Notes: generated by a model not told the origin, from the sequence alone. Counted from the first letter of the stretch, positions 1 to 10,064 are shown. The stretch: DNA of 25,319 nucleotides from Acanthamoeba sp. SK_2022b (GCA_027943245.1 JANDJZ010000549.1:1-25319); one strand, 5' to 3'. Numbers and translations: made by a program.

Positions 1-1171
1 CTTCCACCGCCTCGAGTTCCTCAACCTCGAAAACAACCAACTCAGCTCTCCGCCCAGCAACGGTGCGACACACGACACGCAATACGACACGACACGACAC
101 ACGACAGCGCAGTGAGCTGACGAGAGACTGTGCGATTTTGACTCGGCGTGCCACAGAGGGTCTTCTGATGCCGATGGCAAACGAAGACGACGACGGCAAC
201 ACCCACTCGCTGGTCATCACCCCCAAGAGCAACTTCTGTTCGCTCGTCACGCTGCGCGTGGGCTGCAACCAGCTCACCATCTTCCCGCCCGGTACCCCCC
301 TCGCCCTCGCCCTCGCCCTCGCCCTCGCCCTCGCCCTCGCCCTCGCCCTCGCCCTCGCCCTCGCCCTCGCCCTCGCCCTCGCCCTCGCCCTCGCCCTGCA
401 GCTGCTTGTTCACCGGCTGTCCCCTCCCCCCTCGTGCGGTGTGCTGGTCGTCCCCCGATGCAGGCCTGTGCGACTACGTGACGACGTTGCACGAGCTCAA
501 CCTTTCGCGAAACCAGATCAGCTACATACCGCCCGCCATCACCAACCTGACCAACCTGCGACTGCTCTACCTCGGGGTACCCCCCCTCCTCCCTCTCGCG
601 TTTGCCACGGCGCAGCGGAGCAGGCAGGCCTGCGTGTTCGACTGACCCCGTCTGGTGGTGGGTGGGTGGTGTGAGCAGGTCAACCCCATCGAAGTCATCC
701 CGCGCAGCATCAGCGTGCTAGATAACCTCTACGTGCTGGGCATACACCAGGTGTGTGTCGCCCGATCGCTCCCCCCCCCACTCTCGTTCTCTGCTACCGC
801 CATGCCTGACGCGGTGCGCGTGAGCAGACATTTATTGCCGACTTGCCCGAAGAATTGACGCTTCTGCACAACCTCGAGACCCTGTATCTGAGAAAGAACG
901 CCTTCCGGTACTGATCACACACACACACACGCACGCACGCGCGCGCGCACACACACACACACGAACGCACTAATCGCTCATGACTGGCCTGGCCGAATCG
1001 ATGGAGCAGGGTGCTGCCCGACGTGATCTTCCAGATGACAATGCTGCGCAAGCTGGACCTCAACTTCATTCGCATGACCAACCTGCCGGGGGAGATCGGG
1101 CAGCTCACCAATCTCGAGGTAGAGCGTTCGCGCCACGCTCGCGTGGATGAGCTCCGAGTGATCTCTTATCC

Positions 1172-1249
<78 letters not shown>

Positions 1250-1378
1250 CGGTAGATTCTGCAGCTGCGTGAGACGATGATCAAGGTGCTGCCACGCGAG
1301 ATCACCAATCTCAGGAAACTGACTGACCTCGACCTCAGCCTCAACAACATGACCACCGGTTGGTTATTCGCCACCCTT

Positions 1379-1442
<64 letters not shown>

Positions 1443-1966
1443 GCGTTCGCTGCGGCTCACTTCTCTTTGGGGGGTGAGGGCAGTGCCGGAGGAGGTGCTG
1501 GAGCTGGCCAATCTTCGAACGTTGGAGATCATGTACAACCACCTACAGACGCTGCCCCCTGACCTCGGCAACAAGCTGGGCCGATTAAAGGCACACATGC
1601 CCTCCACCCACAACCACAACCACAACCAACCCTTCTCCAATCGTTGGTGAGACCCCCAACAATAACACGCAACATGCACACAGAACCTGGACGTGAGCCA
1701 CAACAAGCTCACCAAGCTGCCCCCATCCATTGCCAAGTACGCGCTCTGTGTTTGGAGGGGGGAGAGTGGGGAGATTGCAAGCGATGGCTGGCTGATGATG
1801 ACGAAACAGGTTGGTCGAGCTGCGACAACTGGATCTGTCGTGCAACAAGCTGCCGCACATCCCGGAGGAGGTGCTGCGACTGCCGCACCTGAAGTTCCTC
1901 TCCTTCGGCTACAACAAGCTCACCAACGAGGAGAAAAAGACTCTCAAGAAGCGCTTCAAGGACTGA
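1..1966 (+). CDS. Leucine-rich-repeat protein, 3' part (5' end outside window)
   Basis: Ten exons can be joined: 1-62, 157-291, 464-576, 679-750, 828-907, 1010-1118, 1256-1358, 1484-1590, 1684-1736 and 1810-1966, giving 329 in-frame codons from base 2 to TGA at 1964-1966. Most exons carry about one LRR of the LxxLxLxxNxLxxLP type, for example LEFLNLENNQL, LHELNLSRNQISYIPPAI, LDVSHNKLTKLPPSI and LRQLDLSCNKLPHIP. This spacing matches the Shoc2/Ras-suppressor/PIRL type of LRR protein, which is usually an intracellular scaffold; that role is inferred from the family. The protein ends in a short basic tail (EEKKTLKKRFKD). Intron 8 (1591-1683) needs a GC donor (AAG|GCACAC), supported because the flanking exons rebuild a perfect repeat. 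Introns 2, 5, 6 and 7 are filled by simple repeats. Least certain is the exon 2 acceptor (157, or alternatively 187). Confidence 0.85.
300..396. repeat. (CTCGCC)n hexanucleotide array, about 16 copies, inside LRR intron 2
   Basis: Sixteen nearly perfect CTCGCC units start just after the intron donor GTACCCCCC at 292. Reading through the repeat gives Leu-Ala on the + strand and Gly-Glu or Gly-Arg on the - strand. Those dipeptide frames are a by-product of the hexamer and are not genes. Confidence 0.95.
914..962. repeat. (CA)n/(CG)n alternating purine-pyrimidine tract in LRR intron 5
   Basis: A CA run, then CGCACGCACGCGCGCGCGCA, then CA again. It lies in the intron after the GTACTG donor at 908. 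Such strictly alternating tracts can adopt Z-DNA. Confidence 0.9.
1174..1248. repeat. (TG)n microsatellite in LRR intron 6
   Basis: About 37 perfect TG/GT dinucleotides. The tract ends seven bases before the acceptor TTCGGTAG at 1255, so it replaces the usual pyrimidine tract. Confidence 0.95.
1380..1441. repeat. (TG)n microsatellite in LRR intron 7
   Basis: About 30 perfect TG dinucleotides on the sense strand, lying between the donor GTTGGT (1359) and the acceptor GGGCAG (1483). Confidence 0.95.
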
Positions 1967-1994
1967 TGACGTGGCCTCTCCTGGTCACACATTT

Positions 1995-2019
1995 TGAGAG
2001 AGAGAGAGAGAGAGAGAGG
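1995..2019. repeat. (GA)n tract downstream of the LRR gene
   Basis: A run of about 12 GA dinucleotides, 30 bases past the LRR stop codon, probably in its 3' UTR. Confidence 0.85.
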
Positions 2020-2190
2020 GCAGTGACTATTGTTCATTTCTTCTACACTTGACCTCGCCTACACGTCCTTTCCTACCTCTTCATGTGGCGGCCAGGCGCT
2101 ACGGATTTTCTCTCGAGAATGGGAAAAGGAAGACGGGTTAGAAAGACAAAACCCAGTAGTTGTTGCCTTGCAAGTGCGCCAACGTTGAAG

Positions 2191-3634
2191 ATGAGCGACT
2201 TCGAGGAGGGACTGTGCGGATGCTTTTTCGACTGTGAGATCTGTGCGTCCTTCTGAACCTCGCTTGCTCAAGTGAGGTGTGTGTTGCTATTGTGGGTGGG
2301 GCTCAAGATCTATGTTGTAGGCTTGTGCTCTATCTGCCTGCCCTGCGTCCAGTTCTGCCGCAACGCTCGCCCTCTGCTTCCTTGCTCTGGCTGCGTGTCA
2401 TGTGGCCTCTTCTTCAGGCTCTTCCCCGGAGGCGTCGGCCGTTGCGTCACACTCCAGAACCGGATACTCATCCGCAACGACCTTGGCTGTGACGTACGCC
2501 GCTTGCCCCTCACCCGCTGCCACGCACTACGCGGCTCTGCACAGCATTCCCATCACTGACCCTTTTCCTCCCTCCCAGAGGCATGACATGGGAGATTGCT
2601 GCAAGGTCCTGTTCTGCCTGCCGTGTCTGCTCGCAGGGCAGGGCTCCAGGAGAAGGGCAAGCGCGCCGACACCAACGCCATCGTGGGCGAGATCGTCGCG
2701 GGCTCCTAGTCGTGGACGCGCACGTAGGCGAATGCCGATTCCACCAAGTCCACCAGGCACGTACAACGTGGCCGTCACGAGCAGCGACAGCTCGGGGTGT
2801 ACGGCACCCGTGGACGGCACGTCATACCAGGCATTCATCACCGACTCGATGGACGACTCGTTCTCGTCCAGCACGAGCGGGTCGCCCGTCACGTACTCGG
2901 CGGCGTACGACCCAAGCCAGGCGCCGTCGGTGCAGGTGTGGCTGGACGGCTCGGACGCCAGCACGGTGTCGGGTGCCACGTGGTTAGACAAGAGCGGCAA
3001 CTCGAACAACGCGACTGCAATCACTGGTGGCACGGTCACCAATGCGACCAACACGCCCACGTACAGCAGCGGCGTCGGATGGACGTTCAACGCCTCCATG
3101 ATGAACGTGCCTGGTTTCGACCCGTCCTTCTACACGACGGGGTCGTCCAAGACGATATCTATCATTGCTCAAACCGCCAACACCGCCACTGCCAACCAGT
3201 CCTTCTTTGGCGGCGGCAACAGCGGCATGACGACGTACAAGGGCTGCCAGCTCAGACTCTCCAGCGCCACCGCATTCAACACCAACGAGGGCGGCGTAAC
3301 CACGTTCATCACGGGCACGGAGACACCGTCGCCCGCCATGGCGAACAACGTGCCTGTGGTGCTAACGGTGACGTGGAACGCGGACACGGGCACCGTCACG
3401 CTTTATCAGAACGGAATCCATCAAATCGCATCCAACACGCACGCCAGCATGGCGAGCGGCTCGCGAAACCTGGTGCTCGGGTGCCGCGGCTCGTCCATCA
3501 GCGGCCAGGCGGTGGAGCTTCTGAACGGTAAAATTTTGGGGCTAGTGTGCTGCAATGCCTGCCTTACTGGCACGGATCTGAGTAACCTGACGCAGTACCT
3601 GTGCACCAAGGCCTCGCTAACGTACCAGACGTAG
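2191..3634 (+). CDS. PLAC8-domain protein whose frame continues into a LamG/ConA-like module
   Basis: Spliced exons 2191-2242, 2321-2493 and 2579-3634 give 426 codons plus stop. Residues 1 to about 97 fit the PLAC8 (cornifelin/DUF614) family: GLCGCFFDCEIC, then CLCSICLPCVQFCRNA with the CxxCxPC core, an R-x-x-IR stretch, and DCCKVLFCLPCLLA. PLAC8 proteins are small cysteine-rich membrane-associated proteins. From about residue 195 a concanavalin-A-like/laminin-G-like fold is visible: VWLDGSDAST, WLDKSGNSNNA, LTVTWNADTGTVTLYQNG and a closing GKILGL...LTQYLCTKASL. As written, the two parts are one frame. However, a tandem CAGGG duplication at 2634-2643 sits exactly where PLAC8 should end. Dropping one copy would give a normal-looking tail (LQEKGKRADTNAIV...) ending at TAG 2707-2709. 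So this is either a real fusion, two genes with a frameshift between them, or a sequence error. Confidence 0.6.
2634..2643 (+). repeat. CAGGG tandem duplication at the PLAC8/LamG frame junction
   Basis: The bases CAGGGCAGGG interrupt the PLAC8 reading frame after CLLA. With both copies the frame stays open into the LamG-like part. With one copy, translation would stop at 2709 after LQEKGKRADTNAIVGEIVAGS-like codons. Confidence 0.7.
2732..3634 (+). other. LamG/ConA-like segment, alternative stand-alone gene
   Basis: If the PLAC8 gene really ends at 2709, this segment has its own ATG at 2732 (MPIPPSPPGTYNVAV...) and would encode 300 residues. It has no obvious signal peptide. It starts inside what looks like the end of another beta-sandwich module (GTYNVAVTSSDSSGC), so it resembles the C-terminal piece of a longer structural protein. 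The phrase WLDGSDAST...W.DKSGN..NA is one I associate with bacterial, phage and giant-virus LamG proteins; that link is recall and was not searched. Confidence 0.5.
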
Positions 3635-3935
3635 AGCCTCTGCATTTGTCCTTTCCTTAAAACTCTACGCATTCTTTCCCTTGCTTGCAGCCCACGCATT
3701 GAGGACGCAGCTCGAGGGCGAGTTTAGGCGGTACTCCGCCTCCTCTTCGCCGTAAGACCTTTCGTGATGCTCCTGCCCGCCAAGGGGTGCAGCACCAAGA
3801 GGCAGCCTGCGCGGTTTGCCGGCTTGCCAACTACGCCTGTGGCACGCATGATTCATCTCGCTGAGCGCAAAAGCAAGATGCATTCCGTAAGCAGCAAATT
3901 GCACACGTGAGATATTTAGGCACACACAAACATAT

Positions 3936-4048
3936 TGCACACATGCACACATGCACACATGCACACATGCACACGCACACGCACACGCACGCGCACACGC
4001 ACACGCACACGCACACGCACACGCACACGCACACGCACACGCACACAC
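3936..4048. repeat. Compound satellite (ATGCACAC)n followed by (GCACAC)n
   Basis: Four ATGCACAC units run into about 15 GCACAC/GCACGC hexamers, all alternating purine-pyrimidine. The Cys/Val, His/Thr or Ala/Cys readings through it are simple consequences of the repeat. Confidence 0.95.
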
Positions 4049-4281
4049 AGCCCTGTTCACATCGTGGTTTGGGTTTGAGTGAAGCAGTAACCAATCCTGT
4101 AGTTAGATGGACAGCTCAACAACCTTGTGCAGTGTTACAGAAGGCCTGTCCAGAGAGCTGTGTTCTCGCTCGACCTTCTACAAGCTTCCGATGGTGTCTT
4201 CACCAAGCTCCAGCCAGTGCTTAAGGAAGCTTTGTCACATTGTCATCGCATTGCAACAGGATTACGATCCCCAACCTTGCG

Positions 4282-4467
4282 GCAGAAGGCTTCTGCACCA
4301 CAGACAATGTCGGATTTTCTATGGCTATGAGGTACATCAACGATTGATTCAGAACAGCCGGAATTCCATTCTGGCCCAGGGGCGACTTCTGGATCTCCAT
4401 TGGCGCAAGCAAGAGGCGGAGTTTTTACTTTACCAATCGCAGCGGTCTCAAGGCCCACGCACAATGA
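4282..4467 (+). pseudogene. Possible gene relic with an internal stop
   Basis: One frame reads AEGFCTTDNVGFSMAMRYIND, a stop codon, then FRTAGIPFWPRGDFWISIG...RSGLKAHAQ and another stop. The two halves read like ordinary protein in the same frame, and an adjacent upstream frame reads FTKLQPVLKEALSHCHRIATG. I recognise no family. A decayed gene is possible, but chance is not excluded. Confidence 0.2.
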
Positions 4468-4609
4468 CTACGACCAATTTACACGCTGCCGGGTTGCACG
4501 CATTAATTGATTAGACATACACATTGCGAACAACTACAACCGACCAGAGCAGCAGCACCACCCGAAGGCACAGCCAAGCCTAGCTCCCAAAGGCAGACGT
4601 TGACCTGAG

Positions 4610-7600
4610 ATGGGCTACTCCTTGGTCATGGCTTTTACCATGCTGGTGCTGGCAGGAACTCTCTATACGACTTCGGCAACCTCCTACGCGGGGACTGGCG
4701 AAGCCGCACAGCAGGCCATATTCGACGTTCTGACGAAAGCGTACGTCTACGCCCACGACGACCTTTCCATCTCCTTCTCCTCGACGGCCAACTACAGCTC
4801 CGCCTTCGACTCTCTGTTTCGGTCACGCATCAACTTCGTGAGCACGGTGGCCACCTTACCCGCCGACATCGGAAATGGCCGGGGTGTGGTTACCAGCGTG
4901 CCTTTTATGGCGACCGCAATTGCCTTGGCCTACAACGCGTCGCAGCTGGGGGCCACTCCCTCAGCCAACGACACACTCGTGTTGGACTTGGCCGTTCTGG
5001 TGGCGATGTGGACCGGCAGCCTCACTAGCTGGGGTGACCCGCGGCTGCTGGCTCTCAACCCTTGGCTCGCCTCGGCCTCTTCCGCCGCCCTCACGCTCGT
5101 CTACTGTAACGAGACGCTCGGCCAAGGTGATGTGCTCTGGCAGTTCCTGTCGATGGCCAGCCCAGCACTAAAGGCTCAGCTGGACAACGGTGGCTTCGCC
5201 GAGTTGGAGCCCGTGGCGGCGGGGCGAGCCGTGTCGGCATGCACGCTATCCGAGAGGCTTGCGCTGGCACGCCAGTTGGGAGGTTCAGGATCTCCAGCCC
5301 TCGTTACGGTCGTGATGCAGGAGCTGTCCGCCAGCGGGCTGGCCAGCGCCAACTTTGCGGTGCCTGGCGGAGGCTCCGTGGGGCCCTCCACTGCCAACGC
5401 GGTGGCCAAGGCCTTGGCTCTGGCGCCGGGCTCGACGGTAATCGTTAACAACGGCTCTAGCTCGGCGTGGCCACTATCCGCCGTGGTATCGATGGTAGTG
5501 GCGACCGACTTGTCCGCAGGCACCGAACTCTGCCTTGCGGTGAGCGACCTGTTCGACTTTGCCGCATGGGTGCAGCTCAACGATGGAGCCCTCTCGGCGC
5601 TGGCCTCGGCCGGGTACACCGTACTGGACTCCGCCCACCGCCGCATGGCGCTCGACGCCATGGGCAACGCCAAGTGCGAGAATAGTAGCCTTCTCACGAG
5701 GGCCTACCTGCTCGGTTCGGGGCCCTATCTCCCGGTCTACCCCAAGCTGGCGAGCTCCTACACGTCAGCCGGTTTCACGCTCAAGTACTACGCGAGCACG
5801 TCGTCCCTGCAGGCCACAACCGACATGATCAACGACGCGCTCGACTTCGGCTCGACGGGGGCCAAGCTCACCCAGGAGCAGCGGGACAAGTTGCCCGACG
5901 CCCTGCTCGTGCCCATGGTGGCCTATGCGGGCGTGGTCTCCTGTAACGTGCCCGAGCTTGCCGACTCGCCCGACAACCTCGTCTTGGACCTGCAGGCCGT
6001 GGCTGACATCTTCATGGGCACGATAGACGTGTGGGACCACGACAACATTACGGCTCTCAACCCCGGCATCGCCCATATGCTTCCCAGCCAGCCCATTCAA
6101 GTCATCTACATTGAGACGGCGCAGGTTATCACACAGCTGATCAACACGCTGATCAGTCAGGAGGTGCCCGAGTACGCAGCGGTAGTGGGCAACTCGAACC
6201 TGGGCACAGACTACCCGGTGGTCTTTAGGGCGCCCAACCGGACAGTGAGCATCCCGAACCAGAACTACATCCAGGCCAGCTTCACGCCCTACACCTTTGG
6301 AGTGAGCACCAGCTTCCTCTCCAACACGGCGTCCTACATCATCACCCCTTCCCTGGCCGGCCGGTTCTCGAAGGAGCAGCCCGTGGAAGCTTCCACGGCC
6401 AACATAGTGAGCGCAATCAACAACTCGCCCGACCCCGACATCACCGTGGTCTACTATGCGCCGGGAAACAACAGCTGGCCGCTGGTCGCCTACAACTCGG
6501 TCGTCCTGCGTTCCCGCGACATGACCGAGTGCACCAAGGCCGCCGCCCTGGTCGATTGGCTCTACTGGGTGCAGTCGTCGGAGGTGGCCCAGAAGGCGGC
6601 CGATGCCAACCAGTTCGTACTGGCAGGCAACTCGCAGGTCTTTATGCGACGCATCCTGCTGGCGCTGGTCAATGTGACCTGCCACGGTACCAAGGTGAGC
6701 TCGCTGGTCCAGTGCGTGGATGAGGTTGGCGACATCTGCTCCAACCACGGATCCTGTTTCGACGGGGCCTGCGTGTGCTCCCCGGGCTGGGTGGGCTCGC
6801 TCTGCGCCGACACGGCGGGCGACTCGGCCGACGTGCTCGCGCCGGTGCTGGGGACAGTGATCCCCGTGGGCATCCTGCTTCTGGTGTGCGTGGTGGCCGG
6901 CCCGTTCCTGGTCTTCTACGCCGTGCTGTGGTGGCGCCGTCGCCGCCACCGCGAGGACTGGGAGATTCGATACGAAGAGATTCAGCTGGGCGAGGTGCTG
7001 GGCTCGGGCGGCTTTGGCGAAGTCCGTCGCGGCGTGTGGAAGGGTACCGATGTGGCCGTGAAGCTCATGAACGGCCACGAGGCCCAGCTCTCCCGCGATT
7101 CGCTGACCAGCTTCGTGGCCGAGGCCCGCATCATGGCCACCCTGAGACATCCCAACGTGGTCCTCTTTATGGCAGCCTGCACGCGTCCGCCCGTCCTGGC
7201 TATCGTCATGGACTACATGGCCTTGGGCTCGCTCTACGACGTACGCTCACACCCCGCTCCCATATTGCCCACGCTGTCGCTGGCCTGACCTCTCTGCCTT
7301 GCCTGCGCAGCTGCTGCACAACGAGCTCATTCCCGACCTGCCGTTTGGCCTGCGCGTGAAGCTGGCCCATCAGGCAGCGAAGGGCATGCACTTCCTCCAC
7401 TCCTCGGGCATCGTGCACAGGGACCTCAAGTCGCTCAACCTGCTGCTCGACGCCAAGTGGAACCTCAAAATCAGCGACTTTGGCCTCACGCGGTTCCGGT
7501 CGACGCTCAAGGCCACGGCGGCCGAGGAGCGCATGATAGGGAGCCTGCCCTGGATGGCGCCCGAGGTGCTGGCCGAGGAGACCCACGTGGACTTCATCCT

Positions 7601-9560
7601 GGCCGACGTGTACTCCTTTGGCATCGTGCTCTGGGAGCTCCTGACACGGCTCCGCCCCTACGAAGGCCTTGTGGGCCCGCAGATCGCCGTGGCGGTCATC
7701 CGCGACGACCTCCGCCCCGTCATGCCCCCGGAGGACACTCTGACCGACGGCCAGCTGGCCTACGCGCGCCTCTTGAGCAAGTGCTGGGCCAGAGACCGCA
7801 CGCTACGGCCCACCTTTGTCGAGGTCTCGGACGAGCTCGTGCGGATACGCAACGACATCGACGGATATAGCAGCGGCCTGACCGGTACCAGCACGAGCAG
7901 CGGCAGCAGCAGCTTCCACACGGGAACAGTCCCGTTCGCCTCGTCCAGAGGCGCGCGTCGAGCGGGCGACAACAGCGGGAGCGATGGGTCGGGATCAAGG
8001 AGGGCGAGCGGCCACGGCTCCAACGCCTCGTCGTCGACCTCGCACGAGACTGCGCCGCGCAAGGCGGGCTTCGAGGACCAGCTGCGCCGACAGCAGCACG
8101 TGCCTCGCCACAACGTGACCTTCGCCGTGTGCGACCTGTCCGGGTTCGACGTGGTGTGGCGCGACAGCCCAACCGAGGCCGACCGCGCCATCGCGGCCTA
8201 CTGCGAGCTCGTGCGGCGAGGCGCCGCCAAGCACCAGGGCTATGTCTTTTCGCAGCCCCATCACAACAGCGGCGGCACCCTGTTCGTGGCCTTTGGTCAG
8301 GCGGTCGCCGCGGTGGCCTTTGCGCTCCAGCTACGGCAGCAGTCGTCTGCCGACGCCACACTCGGGCAGCACGCCCGGACGGCACTGCACCTGCAGCCCG
8401 GCAAGAGCGCGCCGGTGCAGGGCGACGCCACGCGCACGGGGTACTGCGTCTCGGCCTACACGGAGGGCTGCCGCCTCGCAGCCCTCTGTCCGCCTGACGC
8501 CGTGCTCTGCTCGCTCACTGTCCACGCCAAGTGTCAAGAGGAGGAGGAGAAGGGGTCGCATAGCCACTATCGCTTCTCCGACGTGGACGGCCTATGCGCG
8601 TTTGTCGACGACGCTCGAACGACGGCGCCGCACGGCGAGAAGAGCCTGCAAGCGGACGACAGTGAAAACGAAGACGACGACGACGACAGACGGCCACAGC
8701 TCGACCAGAGCTCGGAGCGCAAGCAGGCTGGCCTGTGCTCGTCCAACGCTTGCTCTTGGATCATTAACACCGACAAGCTCGTTACCGAAGAGCGTCTGGG
8801 CGAGGGCAACTACGGCCAGGTCGACGCGGGCCAATACTACGGCGCCAAGGTGGCCATCAAGCGCCTCTTCAACTCGCGGCTCACCGACGAGGGCATGCGC
8901 AAGATGAGGAAGGAGGCCGCGATTCTCCACCGCATCGAACATCCACACGTGGTCCGCCTCATGGGGCTCTCGGTGGCCGACGGCACTCTGCTCCTGGTCA
9001 CCGAGCGGGTGGCGCGGGGCAGCCTGCGAACCGTGCTCTCGTCGTCGATGAGCCTGACCTGGAAGACGCGCATGGCCATGCTGCGCGGCGCGGCGCTGGG
9101 GGTGCAGTTCCTCCACTCGCAGCAGCCGCCCATCGTCCACCGGGATCTCACCTCGTCGAACCTGCTCGTGTCCGAGGACATGACGGTCAAGGTGGGTGAC
9201 TTCGGTTTCGCCACGGCCAAGCAGGACAACGCGACGATGACGCGCTGCGGAACGCCGGCGTGGACGGCGCCCGAGGCCCTGGTGCCAGACGGCAAGCACG
9301 CCGTGGGGGAGAAGGCCGACGTCTACTCCTTCGGCATCGTGATGTGGGAGGTCTTGACCCGCAGCCTGCCCTACGAGGAGGAGAGCAACCTGTACACCAT
9401 CATCAACAGGGTCATCGAGGGCGCCCGCCCGCGCGTGCCTAGCGATTGCCCGCCGGCCTTTGCTCAATGGCTGCACCGCTGCTGGAAGGCCAACCCGTCC
9501 AAGCGGCCCAGCATGGACGAGCTTGTGATGTTCTTCAACTCCGAGCTTGACGTCGTGTAA
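4610..9560 (+). CDS. PBP-EGF-TM receptor with two protein kinase domains and a cyclase-like domain
   Basis: Two exons, 4610-7240 and 7311-9560, join in phase 0 to 1,626 residues. Residues 1-24 look like a signal peptide. Two PstS-like solute-binding modules follow (about 25-385 and 385-690), marked by repeated phrases such as LDLAVLVAMWTGSLTSWGDPR...LNP and LDLQAVADIFMGTIDVWDHDN...LNPG. Next come an EGF-like cysteine cluster (702-732), a transmembrane helix (about 742-770) and a WWRRRRHR stop-transfer. Kinase 1 has GSGGFGEV (798-805), K818, HRD 913-915, DFG 933-935 and APE 960-962. The cyclase-homology domain starts at FAVCDLSGFD (D1152). Kinase 2 has GEGNYGQV (1374-1381), K1394, HRD 1487-1489, DFG 1507-1509 and APE 1530-1532. 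Both kinases look active and TKL-like. The second cyclase metal Asp appears to be Gly1199, so catalysis there is doubtful. The likely role is extracellular ligand (perhaps phosphate-like anion) sensing at the plasma membrane; this is inferred. Confidence 0.93.
7241..7310 (+). other. Single intron of the receptor kinase gene
   Basis: Donor GTACGC follows ALGSLYD and acceptor CTGCGCAG precedes LLHNELIPDL. The 70-base intron contains an in-frame stop (TGA at 7286-7288). Removing it joins the kinase 1 N-lobe to its C-lobe without a gap. Confidence 0.93.
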
Positions 9561-9788
9561 ATATTCTTACTTGCACGTAAATCTCCGTTCCATTGCAATT
9601 TTATAAGCCCGCATGTCTGCGACCACCCACACTTCAAGCGAGTTAAAGAAGTCTGCTGACTCTGGCGCATATTGCAGAGCAAGAGTGTGGCTGTGCGGGA
9701 GACCTATGTGGTCCGAGACGGCTATGTGTGAAGGTGTACGGTTTATTGTGTAACGCGCTAAAGAGTGAACAAAGAAACAAAGAATGAA

Positions 9789-9814
9789 CGTCTGTTCCTT
9801 AAAAGGAACAGACG
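9789..9814. repeat. Near-perfect 26-base palindrome (12-base arms, AA spacer)
   Basis: CGTCTGTTCCTT and AAGGAACAGACG are exact reverse complements separated by AA. The site lies 229 bases after the kinase stop and 250 bases before the F-box gene ATG. It could be a dimeric transcription-factor site or a 3'-end RNA hairpin. Confidence 0.85.
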
Positions 9815-9852
9815 CAAGAGTGGATTGGAGGGAGGTCGTTGACAGTGTCGAC

Positions 9853-9873
9853 TCTGGGAGTCTGGCTCCCAGA
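9853..9873. repeat. Inverted repeat TCTGGGAG-5-CTCCCAGA
   Basis: Eight-base exact arms with a five-base loop, 39 bases downstream of the larger palindrome and in the same spacer. Confidence 0.7.
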
Positions 9874-10064
9874 ATGTCCGGAGGAGTCATGTCGTGCCGC
9901 CTGTCACGACCTCTGGCTCTCTGGACTCTGGGCTTCGTCCAACACAACAGCGCACACAAGCTGAAAAAAGTGAAGGGACACAGAGGAAGAAACTTCCGAG
10001 GTTGGTCAGCTTCAGTTAATTGGCCAACAAATGAGTAGAAAGAACAGCGAGGGGCAAAAAGAAC

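Larger units (their letters stand above)
3635..4609. other. Long spacer: 3' UTR, CA-rich satellite, no confident gene
   Basis: The spacer follows the LamG stop codon and precedes the receptor kinase ATG. It holds a CA-rich satellite (3936-4048) and a weak coding-like relic (4282-4467). The last about 140 bases should contain the receptor kinase promoter and 5' UTR. I see no tRNA B box and no other supported gene. Confidence 0.7.
9561..10064. other. Spacer between receptor kinase and F-box/ankyrin genes, with two hairpins
   Basis: This stretch is AT-richer than the flanking exons and lies between two co-directional genes. It should hold the kinase 3' UTR and the F-box gene promoter. Two inverted repeats (9789-9814 and 9853-9873) are the only structured elements I see. 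There is no supported gene or RNA gene. Confidence 0.7.

Noticed and set aside
42..492. Gly-Glu and Gly-Arg repeat proteins on the minus strand
   Set aside because: They are the translation of the intronic CTCGCC array; the plus-strand LRR exons on both sides explain the region.
3936..4048. CRISPR-like array
   Set aside because: The units are 6-8 bases without spacers; it is a simple satellite in a eukaryotic genome.
5765..7150. 461-codon open frame antisense to the receptor kinase
   Set aside because: It is a shadow frame caused by GC-rich codon usage; its His/Val/Gly-rich translation resembles no protein.
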